Source of the DNA: Peronospora farinosa
Taxonomy: Eukaryota > Oomycota > Peronosporomycetes > Peronosporales > Peronosporaceae
Direction of reading: 5' to 3'
DNA: 64,000 bases
Assembly (NCBI GenBank): GCA_947646735.1
Contig: CANTFK010000785.1
Location: 124,001 to 188,000 of the forward strand
In this document: positions 31,833-41,486 of the stretch, one piece after another
Layout: each line of letters opens with the position of its first letter
Position numbering within the stretch: the stretch's first letter is position 1
Position numbers and translations under genes: made by a program
Notes under the pieces: generated by a model
The model's database searches: none
What the model was told of the DNA's origin: nothing
What the model saw: only the letters and a program-made list of their open reading frames with translations

Positions 31833-33088
31833 TGTGGCGAAGTGAAGGAGTGAATTTCGCAAAGTGTGATCACATATTTTCGGTTAAGTCCGAAATGGAC
31901 AATATGGATGAGTCGCGATCTCGCAGAAAGGTTTCGAGATGACGTCAAATGGGATGGAAAACAGTGAATGGTGGAGTTTGCACTTCTATGTGGGGTCAAA
32001 TATGGCCTAGCAACTACGCTATTGCGATATCCAGTATTTCCGATGGCGATCCGCGTGAACGCGATCGCTAAGAAGGAGGATGGGTACATCCAAGTATGTA
32101 AAAGACGGTCTGGTGTGGATCACGTCGCTATGAAGGACTGGAATGGTGGACATGACATGTCACATAGATGGACCATCTCACATGACCTGAGAAACGGTGA
32201 AGAGGACAAGTCGTGATCCGGCGGATCGCGATCCGATGCTAATTATTAGTACCGCGATCCGATATTAATTATTAATACCGCGATCCGATATTAATTATTA
32301 GTACCGCGATCCGATATTAATTATTAGTACCACGATCCGATATTAGTTATTAGTACCGCGATCTGATACTAAAATGGTATTAGATCCGAGCGAGGTAGCG
32401 CTCCGGATCGCGGCGATATTGGAGTGGACCACATTACAAGATCTGATTTCTCCGAAAAGACGATACGTGGCAATAGATCCTGAGCTACAGATAATCAAGA
32501 TCATAGGTTTTGGTATTTGATTGGTTAACATTAACAGAGTTCAATTTGCCTCTAAATACACGTGTCGACTTCTCTTCCGGGCTGGATTCTTTGGCCTTCC
32601 GACGTCTCAAGGAAATCTACATACTACGCAAGTGATATCCCTGGATTGTTTGGCCAGGGATTGCAAGAATTCTCAGCAAACAACTTCCCCTGCGATTGGA
32701 CGCAGCACAACAAGAAAAGGACAAGGTACAAGATCGCGAGACGGCTCAAGTGGTCAGAAGATCACGTATATTAAGTGGATCAAGTATCTACATTTTTGGA
32801 CAAGGCAATCTCAAGAGAGATCAGGGCGACTCAAATAGAGCACCCCAAGAACAACTGAGATCGTGTGAGGAATTCCACTCGATCGCCCCCCCACCTATCC
32901 CTAACACAATCAAGTTCAACATCGACTCAAGTCTACCGAGAAGAAAGGAACCCGCCCTACCGACGGGTACACAAGGTGAGGAAGGCTACACACACGGAAT
33001 CGGGGTACACCCTCCGTTAGTCGGTCGTCCGGGCGCCAGTGGAGAGTTGGGATCGCATCAGCAATTTTGCGAATCCCACTCCACCACA
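31833..33088 (+). repeat. Element B 3' LTR
   Basis: The 1256-bp partner of 19905-21215 has the same ends and about nine base substitutions. It has four copies of the 26-bp unit and lacks the duplicated stretch seen in the 5' LTR. Confidence 0.92.
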
Positions 33089-33092
33089 TCTA
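33089..33092. other. Target-site duplication of B, right copy (tcta)
   Basis: tcta follows the 3' LTR and matches 19901-19904. The sequence then continues as the element C spacer minisatellite and the C pol end. Confidence 0.6.
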
Positions 33093-33178
33093 CCAACGAG
33101 GGACCATGTCTAACAATGAGGATCCGACTCTCTTACTGAGAGACCAGGTCTACCTTCCAAGGATCTTGCTACAGTCTA

Positions 33179-33593
33179 CTAGTTTTCATGGCTTTTCATC
33201 GCTTTAAAGCGGTTATGGCTTGCCTTCTTGCGCTCAAAATCTCGGATTAGGGCTCCGCAATTTAGATCCACTTCGTCTACCCACGAGATGTCAGGGTTCT
33301 CCTTCCATTGCACAAGGAATTCTCGTTGTTGCCGTCTATACCGAATTTAATTACCTGTACGACTCTCCAAAAAATTAGACCTCATACGTGCCTTCCTCCA
33401 ATTCACGCACCCAGCTGTCTTCTGGTAACAGACATTCGTCGAAGTCAACTCGATCTGTTCCATCCACTTTCAGCTCGCTGCTAGGTCTATCGGGAAACTC
33501 TCTAAAGGGCTTGAGCTTGGAGATGTGCACGATTGAAAATAGTCTCTATATTGTGCCTCGTAATTCCAAACATACTGCATGATCTCCGACTAA
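33179..33593 (-). pseudogene. pol: Element C pol 3' end (integrase tail and chromodomain)
   Basis: The minus strand matches the last part of element A pol: VHISKLKPFREFPDRPSSEL, DRVDFDECLLPEDSWVRELE, then a chromodomain with stops and small indels near 33330-33370, ending DFERKKASHNRF...SHEN and TAG at 33181-33179. Homology stops at about 33593, inside the integrase C-terminal domain. It is a truncated, inactive remnant. Confidence 0.8.
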
Positions 33594-33615
33594 TACGATA
33601 CACCGTTCATCGCGA

Positions 33616-33704
33616 TTAGTGTGGACCACAATAAAGAGGAATATGCGATTTGGACTATTGACCAAGTACTACTTAGGACCACAATAATAGGTAATCCACA
33701 CTAA
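33616..33704. repeat. 89-bp inverted-repeat sequence at the array edge (MITE-like)
   Basis: It is bounded by perfect 10-bp inverted ends, ttagtgtgga and tccacactaa. Just inside, gaccacaata recurs in direct orientation. It lies exactly where element C homology ends and the array begins. No coding capacity. It could be a small non-autonomous DNA transposon or its footprint; one copy cannot decide. Confidence 0.4.
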
Positions 33705-33710
33705 AAAGAG

Positions 33711-33718
33711 GTGAACAT
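33711..33718 (-). pseudogene. G0: first codons of a truncated array gene
   Basis: The bases gtgaacat are the reverse complement of the array-gene start (ATG TTC AC). To their right lies a full copy of the array upstream region. To their left the gene is replaced by the inverted-repeat sequence. The promoter of a ninth array gene therefore survives without its body. Confidence 0.6.
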
Positions 33719-34673
33719 CGTTGGAGTTGCTTGTTCGTCGAAGTCTTGGAATGCACACGAGCTGCTGGATGGATGTTAGCTCGAGTGAGGAAGATTGGAA
33801 ATGAATTTGAGACGGATTGGTTCGTTGGCGTGATAGTGCCAAGGAAAACCGCCCGGTTGAATACCAGACCTGTGACCCCGTGCAACATCTGCCGTGAGGC
33901 ACATGATGACCAGTGTTCGAAGAGGTATGTAGAGAGAGACCCAGACGAATAATTGTTTTCGCCGTTTGCACGTCGTCCTTTGCACACTCAGGACTCTCCA
34001 TACGCTAAGGAAGTCCACATGTAACTGCGTCACATGTGGACTTCGTGGTAGTTGACGAGCCATGACTATTTTTAAACGAAGACACATGCCCTAATATTTT
34101 GATACTTGCCATGAAGCGCGGCCTAAAGCAAATACTAAGTTAATGTGGCGAGTAGGCCAGGGTCATGTGTGTGCTTTGAGAGCTATCCCGAGATGCAGCT
34201 TTCAGTAATGTAGCTGGAGAAAATGATGCGAACACGGGTGTCCATGTAGCAACATGGTGTTGCAATCCACTATTGACTTTTTCTTTACAATAAACGTTTG
34301 TAATGAGGCTTACCATACGTTGCAGTCTGCTGGGTGATCAGCATCGCCGTCACTACTACTTTCCACAAAACGTGAAGAATGTAAAACCTTGTATAGACGG
34401 AAGCTAATGATGCTACACGGTCTTTTGGTGGAAGCCAGGGTTACGAAGACAAGTGAAATGTAGTCTTTTCGAAAGTGACGTGGGCATGAGATCGAATCTA
34501 GTGAAAGAGTAGCAAAATACAAGCTCGTCGACCGTTGTTTTTGATGTAAAAGTCTACTCTTGAAGCGAGGTGCAAACCAGTGGTAGACGAAAAGCAGTAC
34601 ATTTATTTCTTACAACAATATGACTTAGCGAGTAAACAACTCAATCAAAGAGGCGATAAACGTATCACTGTGT
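33719..34673. repeat. Array intergenic unit, G1 side
   Basis: This unit of about 950 bases recurs between all array genes. From right to left on the minus strand it holds the G1 3' flank (AATAAA at 34607-34602), a stretch of no recognised function, a 13-bp-arm hairpin (34010-34044) and the upstream region of G0 with an initiator-like motif near 33790-33806. The short open frames in it are not supported as genes. Confidence 0.7.
34010..34044. repeat. 13-bp-arm inverted repeat in array spacers
   Basis: gaagtccacatgt is followed by nine bases and then its exact complement. Copies lie at 37216-37250, 40823-40857, 44007-44041, 54995-55029 and, damaged, near 57762. The two right-most spacers lack it. 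It lies about 290 bases before each start codon. Confidence 0.8.
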
Positions 34674-36924
34674 TCACTCCGAACGAAGCATGCGGTATAC
34701 GTTCTGAGTCGCTGCGTCAGTTCCGGTGTCCGGGCTCGTTGCGTATGCGTCGGCTTTGGCTCCGCCATACTGCGTGACATTGTTGCCATCCTTTGTAGTA
34801 CTAGCTCCGCCATTCAGCGACGTGGATGCGATAGTGTTGCCATCCGTCGTTTTAGTAGCTCTACCAGGACAAGGGGCGGGTCCGTTCCCCGGATTCGTTG
34901 CGCTCACGCTCGCATCAACTCCGCCAATCTGTAATGTGGATTTATTTGAGTTGCCATTCGTCGTTTTGGTAGCTCCACCCGAGCTGACATCGAGTACGGC
35001 GTCCATTTCTGCTCTGTTCACGCCCGCATTGACCCCACTATTCTGCGACGCAAATGTGAATGTTTTACCGTTTTTCGTAGTGGTAGCTCCGCCTGGCCCA
35101 GAGGCGGGTCCGTTGACCATGCTCGTTCCGCTCACGCTCGCTTTTACTTCACCATTCGGTGTCATGGATGTGATTGTGGTGCCATCCGTCGTTGGGGTAG
35201 CTCCACCCGGTCCAGGGGCGGGTCCGTTGACCATGCTCGTTCCGCTCACGCTTGCTTTTACTTCACCATTCGGTGTCATGGATGTGAGTGTGGTGCCATC
35301 CGTCGTTGGGGTAGCTCCACCCGGCCCAGGGGCGGGTCTGTTGCCCATGCTCGTTCCGCTCACGCTCGCTTTGGCTCCGCCATTCTGCGACGTGGATATA
35401 ATTGTGTTGCTGTTTGTCGTTGAGGCAGCTTCACCTGGCCCAGAGGCGGGTCCGTTGCCCATGCTCGTTCCGCTCACGCTCGCTTTTACTTCACCATTCG
35501 GTGTCATGGATGTGAGTGTGGTGCCATCCGTCGTTGGGGTAGCTCCACCCGGTCCAGGGGCGGGTCCGTTGACCATGCTCGTTCCGCTCACGCTTGCTTT
35601 TACTTCACCATTCGGTGTCATGGATGTGAGTGTGGTGCCATCCGTCGTTGGGGTAGCTCCACCCGGCCCAGAGGCGGGTCCGTTGACCATGCTCGTTCCG
35701 CTCACGCTCGCTTTTACTTCACCATTCGGTGTCATGGATGTGAGTGTGGTGCCATCCGTCGCTGGGGTAGCTCCACCTGGCCCAGAGGCGGGTCCGTTGC
35801 CCATGCTCGTTCCGCTCACGCTCGCTTTTACTTCACCATTCGGTGTCATGGATGTGAGTGTGGTGCCATCCGTCGTTGGGGTAGCTCCACCCGGCCCAGA
35901 GGCGGGTCCGTTGCCCATGCTCGCTCCGCTCACGCTCGCTTTTACTTCACCATTCGGTGTCATAGATGTGAGTGTGGTGCCATCCGTCGTTGGGGTAGCT
36001 CCACCTGGCCCAGAGGCGGGTCCGTTGCCCATGCTCGTTCCGCTCACGCTCGCTTTGGCTCCGCCATTCTGCGACGTGGATATAATTGTGTTGCTGTTTG
36101 TCGTTGAGGCAGCTCCAGCACCGACATTGCCACCGACATCGATACCGCGCCCGCCACCGACATCGATACCGCGCCCGCCACCGACACCAAGGCCGACATC
36201 CCCACCGACACCAAAATTGCCACCAACACCGCGCCCGACACCACTAACACCACCATTGCCACCGACACCACCAATGCCACCGACACCACCAATGCCACCG
36301 ACACCAACATTGCCACCGACACCACCAATGCCACCGACACCACCAATGCCACCGACACCACACATTGCCACCGACACCACCAATGCCACCGACACCACCA
36401 ATGCCACCGACACCAACATTGCCACCGACACCACCAATGCCACCGACACCACCAATGCCACCGACACCACCAATGCCACCGACACCACCAATGCCACCGA
36501 CACCAACATTGCCACCGACACCAACATTGCCACCGACACCAACATTGCCACCGACACCAACATTGCCACCGACACCAACATTTCCACCGACGCCGACATT
36601 GCCTCCAACACCAGCAGTTCCACCAAGACCAGTCGTTCCACCGATACCAGTGGCACCGTACCCGAAACCAGTGGCACCGTACCCGGTACCGAGGCCCCCG
36701 CCGCTCATTCCAGTACCGTAGCCGACGCCGACACCTTGTCCGCCATAAGCGCCACCATAAGCGCCACCTCGTCCGTATGCTCCATATCCGTAGCCGACAC
36801 CACCACCGTGCATACCCATGCCAAGGAGTCCGAACGTCTGGGCGGCCTCTATCTCAGCGTATGCACCGTTTGAAAGTGCCACGACGGCGAGGCATACGGC
36901 ACTGAACTTGCTGCTGGTGAACAT
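34674..36924 (-). pseudogene. G1: secreted glycine-rich repeat protein, frameshifted
   Basis: It starts with the family signal peptide (MFTSSKFSAVCLAVVALSNG, cleavage likely after AYA at residue 23). A Gly/Tyr-rich segment (GYGAYGRGGAYGGAYGG) leads into GVGGNV/GVGGIG hexapeptides. One extra base near 36360 throws the frame off; the other frame carries the rest of the protein correctly to the end NVYRMLRSE at 34674. The C-terminal half has 38-residue repeats (KASVSGTSMGNGPASGPGGA, then TPTTDGTTLTSMTPNGEV). Its end (DTGTDAATQ) matches G4 and differs from the other copies. Secreted, probably extracellular or wall-associated; function unknown. Confidence 0.75.
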
Positions 36925-37879
36925 CGTTGGAGTTGCTTGTTCGTCGAATTCTTGGAATGCACACGAGCTGCTGGATGGATGTTAGCTCGAGTGAGGAAGA
37001 TTGGAAATGAATTTGAGACGGATTGGTTCGTTGGCGTGATAGTGCCAAGGAAAACCGCCCGGTTGAATACCAGACCTGTGACCCCGTGCAACATCTGCCG
37101 TGAGGCACATGATGACCAGTGTTCGAAGAGGTATGTAGAGAGAGACCCAGACGAATAATTGTTTTCGCCGTTTGCACGTCGTCCTTTGCACACTCAGGAC
37201 TCTCCATCCGCTAAGGAAGTCCACATGTAACTGCGTCACATATGGACTTCGTGGTAGTTGACGAGCCATGACTATTTTTAAACGAAGACACATGCCCTAA
37301 TATTTTGATACTTGCCATGAAGCGCGGCCTAAAGCAAATACTAAGTTAATGTGGCGAGTAGGCCAGGGTCATGTGTGTGCTTTGAGAGCTATCCCGAGAT
37401 GCAGCTTTCAGTAATGTAGCTGGAGAAAATGATGCGAACACGGGTGTCCATGTAGCAACATGGTGTTGCAATCCACTATTGACTTTTTCTTTACAATAAA
37501 CGTTTGTAATGAGGCTTACCATACGTTGCAGTCTGCTGGGTGATCAGCATCGCCGTCACTACTACTTTCCACAAAACGTGAAGAATGTAAAACCTTGTAT
37601 AAACGGAAGCTAATGATGCTACACGTTCTTTTGGTGGAAGCCAGGGTTACGAAGACAAGTGAAATGTAGTCTTTTCGAAAGTGACGTGGGCATGAGATCG
37701 AATCTAGTGAAAGAGTAGCAAAATACAAGCTCGTCGACCGTTGTTTTTGATGTAAAAGTCTACTCTTGAAGCGAGGTGCAAACCAGTGGTAGACGAAAAG
37801 CAGTACATTTATTTCTTACAACAATATGACTTAGCGAGTAAACAGCTCAATCAAAGAGGTGATAAACGTATCACTTTGT
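36925..37879. repeat. Array intergenic unit between G1 and G2
   Basis: This is a near-identical copy of 33719-34673. The hairpin at 37216-37250 has one mismatched arm base (acatatgg for acatgtgg). The polyadenylation-like AATAAA of G2 is at 37813-37808. Confidence 0.75.
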
Positions 37880-40531
37880 TCACTCCGAACGAAGCATGCG
37901 GTATACGTTCTGACTTGCTGCGCCAGTTCCTGCGGTACCGTATTCCGGGCTCGTTGCGTATGCGTCGGCTTTGGCTCCGCCATACTGCGTGACATTGTTG
38001 CCGTTCTTTGTAGTGCTAGCTCCAACTCTGCCGGCGGCATTTCCAGTGACCGTCCCCATGGGCGTTTTGCTCACGCTCGCTTTGACTCCTCCATTCTGCG
38101 ACGTGGATGTGATTGTGTTCCCATTCGTCGACTTAGTAGCTCTACTCGGACCAGGGGCGGGTGTGGTGCCCATGCTCGTTCCGCTCACGCTCGCTTTGGC
38201 TCCGCCATTCTGCGACGTGGATATAATTGTGTTGCTGTTTGTCGTTGAGGCAGCTCCACCTGGCCCAGAGGCGGGTCCGTTGCCCATGCTCGTTCCGCTC
38301 ACGCTCGCTTTGGCTCCGCCATTCTGCGACGTGGATATAATTGTGTTGCTGTTTGTCGTTGAGGCAGCTCCACCTGGCCCAGAGGCGGGTCCGTTGACCA
38401 TGCTCGTTCCGCTCACGCTCGCTTTTACTTCACCATTCGGTGTCATGGATGTGAGTGTGGTGCCATCCGTCGTTGGGGTAGCTCCACCTGGCCCAGAGGC
38501 GGGTCCGTTGCCCATGCTCGTTCCGCTCACGCTCGCTTTTACTTCACTATTCGGTGTCATGGATGTGGGTGTGGTGCCATCCGTCGTTGGGGTAGCTCCA
38601 CCTGGCCCAGGGGCGGGTCTGTTGCCCATGCTCGTTCCGCTCACGCTCGCTTTTACTTCACCATTCGGTGTCATGGATGTGAGTGTGGTGCCATCCGTCG
38701 TTTGAGTAGCTCTACCAGGTCAAGGGGCGGGTCCGTTCCCATGATTCGTTGCTGCTCACGCTCGCATCAACTCCGCCAATCGGTGTAATGTGGATTTATT
38801 TGAGTTGCCATTCGTCGTTTTGGTAGCTCCACCCGAGCTGACATCGAGTACGGCGTCCATTTCTGCTCTGTTCACGCCCGCATTGACCCCACTATTCTGC
38901 GACGTAAATGTGAATGTTTTACCGTTTTTCGTAGTGGTAGCTCCGCCTGGCCCAGAGGCGGGTCCGTTGACCATGCTCGTTCCGCTCACGCTCGCTTTTA
39001 CTTCACCATTCGGTGTCATGGATGTGAGTGTGGTGCCATCCGTCGTTGGGGTAGCTCCACCTGGTCCAGAGGCGGGTCCGTTGACCATGCTCGTTCCGCT
39101 CACGCTTGCTTTTACTTCACCATTCGGTGTCATGGATGTGAGTGTGGTGCCATCCGTCGTTGGGGTAGCTCCACCCGGCCCAGGGGCGGGTCTGTTGCCC
39201 ATGCTCGTTCCGCTCACGCTCGCTTTGGCTCCGCCATTCTGCGACGTGGATATAATTGTGTTGCTGTTTGTCGTTGAGGCAGCTCCACCTGGCCCAGAGG
39301 CGGGTCCGTTGCCCATGCTCGTTCCGCTCACGCTCGCTTTTACTTCACCATTCGGTGTCATGGATGTGAGTGTGGTGCCATCCGTCGTTGGGGTAGCTCC
39401 ACCCGGCCCAGAGGCGGGTCCGTTGACCATGCTCGTTCCGCTCACGCTCGCTTTTACTTCACCATTCGGTGTCATGGATGTGAGTGTGGTGCCATCCGTC
39501 GTTGGGGTAGCTCCACCCGGCCCAGAGGCGGGTCCGTTGCCCATGCTCGTTCCGCTCACGCTCGCTTTTACTTCACCATTCGGTGTCATGGATGTGAGTG
39601 TGGTGCCATCCGTCGTTGGGGTAGCTCCACCTGGCCCAGAGGCGGGTCCGTTGCCCATGCTCGTTCCGCTCACGCTCGCTTTTACTTCACCATTCGGTGT
39701 CATGGATGTGAGTGTGGTGCCATCCGTCGTTGGGGTAGCTCCACCTGGCCCAGAGGCGGGTCCGTTGCCCATGCTCGTTCCGCTCACGCTCGCTTTGGCT
39801 CCGCCATTCTGCGACGTGGATATAATTGTGTTGCTGTTTGTCGTTGAGGCAGCTCCAGCAGGACCGGCAACACCGAAACCGACATTGCCACCGACATCGA
39901 TACCGCGCCCGCCACCGACACCAAGGCCGACATCCCCACCGACACCAAAATTGCCACCAACACCGCGCCCGACACCACTAACACCACCAATGCCACCGAC
40001 ACCACCAATGCCACCGACACCAACATTGCCACCGACACCACCAATGCCACCGACACCACCAATGCCACCGACACCAACATTGCCACCGACACCAACATTG
40101 CCACCGACACCAACATTGCCACCGACACCAACATTGCCACCGACACCAACATTGCCACCGACACCAACATTTCCACCGACACCAACATTTCCACCGACGC
40201 CGACATTGCCTCCAACACCAGCAGTTCCACCAAGACCAGTCGTTCCACCGATACCAGTGGCACCGTACCCGATACCAGTGGCACCGTACCCGGTACCGAG
40301 GCCCCCGCCGCTCATTCCAGTACCGTAGCCGACGCCGACACCTTGTCCGCCATAAGCGCCACCATAAGCGCCACCTCGTCCGTATGCTCCATATCCGTAG
40401 CCGACACCACCACCGTGCATACCCATGCCAAGGAGTCCGAACGTCTGGGCGGCCTCTATCTCAGCGTATGCACCGTTTGAAAGTGCCACGACGGCGAGGC
40501 ACACGGCACTGAACTTGCTGCTGGTGAACAT
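37880..40531 (-). pseudogene. G2: secreted glycine-rich repeat protein, broken in the 3' part
   Basis: The family signal peptide, Gly/Tyr-rich segment, GVGGNV repeats and seven or more 38-residue units are intact down to about 38790. The frame then derails and stops at 38756 (ends HRLAELMRA). The correct frame resumes from about 38674 to the conserved NVYRMLRSE at 37880. Comparison with G1 shows small indels in 38700-38790. The N-terminal 580 residues could still be secreted as a truncated product. Confidence 0.75.
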
Positions 40532-41486
40532 CGTTGGAGTTGCTTGTTCGTCGAAGTCTTGGAATGCACACGAGCTGCTGGTTGGATGTTAGCTCGAGTG
40601 AGGAAGATTGGAAATGAATTTGAGACGGATTGGTTTGTTGGCGTGATAGTGCCAAGGAAAACCGCCCGGTTGAATACCAGACCTGTGACCCCGTGCAACA
40701 TCTGCCGTGAGGCACATGATGACCAGTGTTCGAAGAGGTATGTAGAGAGAGACCCAGACGAATAATTGTTTTCGCCGTTTGCACGTCGTCCTTTGCACAC
40801 TCAGGACTCTCCATCCGCTAAGGAAGTCCACATGTAACTGCGTCACATGTGGACTTCGTGGTAGTTGACGAGCCATGACTATTTTTAAACGAAGACACAT
40901 GCCCTAATATTTTGATACTTGCCATGAAGCGCGGCCTAAAGCAAATACTAAGTTAATGTGGCGAGTAGGCCAGGGTCATGTGTGTGCTTTGAGAGCTATC
41001 CCGAGATGCAGCTTTCCGTAATGTAGCGCGAGGAATTGATGCGAACACGGTGTCCATGTAGCAACATGGTGTTGCAATTCACTATTGACTTTTTCTTTAC
41101 AATAAACGTTTGTAATGAGGCTTACCATACGTTGCAGTCTGCTGGGTGATCAGCATCGCCGTCACTACTACTTTCCACAAAACGTGAAGAATGTAAAACC
41201 TTGTATAAACGGAAGCTAATGATGCTACACGGTCTTTTGGTGGAAGCCAGGGTTACGAAGACAAGTGAAATGTAGTCTTTTCGAAAGTGACGTGGGCATG
41301 AGATCGAATCTAGTGAAAGAGTAGCAAAATACAAGCTCGTCGACCGTTGTTTTTGATGTAAAAGTCTACTCTTGAAGCGAGGTGCAAACCAGTGGTAGAC
41401 GAAAAGCAGTACATTTATTTCTTACAACAATATGACTTAGCGAGTAAACAACTCAATCAAAAGAGGTGATAAACGTATCACTTTGT
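40532..41486. repeat. Array intergenic unit between G2 and G3
   Basis: A copy of the array spacer with the perfect hairpin at 40823-40857 and the G3 AATAAA at 41419-41414. Around 41025-41050 it has the variant gcgaggaattgatg where other copies read tggagaaaatgatg, a variant shared with the G3-G4 spacer and partly with the one before G8. Confidence 0.7.
41414..41419 (-). terminator. Polyadenylation signal of G3
   Basis: AATAAA lies on the minus strand about 70 bases after the stop codon. The same hexamer follows the other genes: 34607-34602 (G1), 37813-37808 (G2), 44604-44599 (G4), 55588-55583 (G5), 58359-58354 (G6), 61565-61560 (G7), 63695-63690 (G8). Confidence 0.5.

Larger units (their letters stand above)
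19905..33088 (+). mobile_element. Element B: complete but defective Ty3/gypsy retrotransposon
   Basis: This 13.2-kb element has two LTRs, a primer binding site, decayed gag-pol on the plus strand, a long antisense ORF and a 3' LTR. It has the same domain order as A, including two RNase H modules and a chromodomain. The LTRs differ by about nine substitutions plus repeat-unit changes, so the insertion is young, yet gag-pol has a dozen or more frameshifts, a lost RT active site and an altered protease site. It was probably moved by proteins of a relative. Confidence 0.92.
16673..33593 (-). mobile_element. Element C: relative of A, split by element B
   Basis: On the minus strand this reads pol end (33593-33179), spacer minisatellite, then element B inserted at 19905-33088, then the rest of the spacer, an antisense ORF (on +) and the 3' LTR (17505-16673). 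It has the same layout as element A in inverted orientation. Integrase and everything upstream are missing beyond 33593, where the sequence changes to an inverted-repeat fragment and the gene array. Sequences on both sides of B join at the repeated tcta, which shows the nesting. Confidence 0.85.

Noticed and set aside
33731..34087. Repeated short ORFs in the array spacers (about 65-117 residues)
   Set aside because: They are conserved only because the whole spacer is duplicated. They overlap each other in several frames and show no domain.
34726..36873. Long plus-strand ORFs across the array genes (also 38790-40328, 41578-43512, 55994-57265 and others)
   Set aside because: They arise because the 18-bp and 114-bp units lack stops in the reverse frame. 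They have no signal peptide, they start inside the minus-strand gene, and their repeats mirror it. The minus strand has the signal peptide, conserved ends and AATAAA.
36244..36924. Array proteins as RxLR or Crinkler effectors
   Set aside because: No RxLR, EER or LFLAK-type motif follows the signal peptide in any copy.
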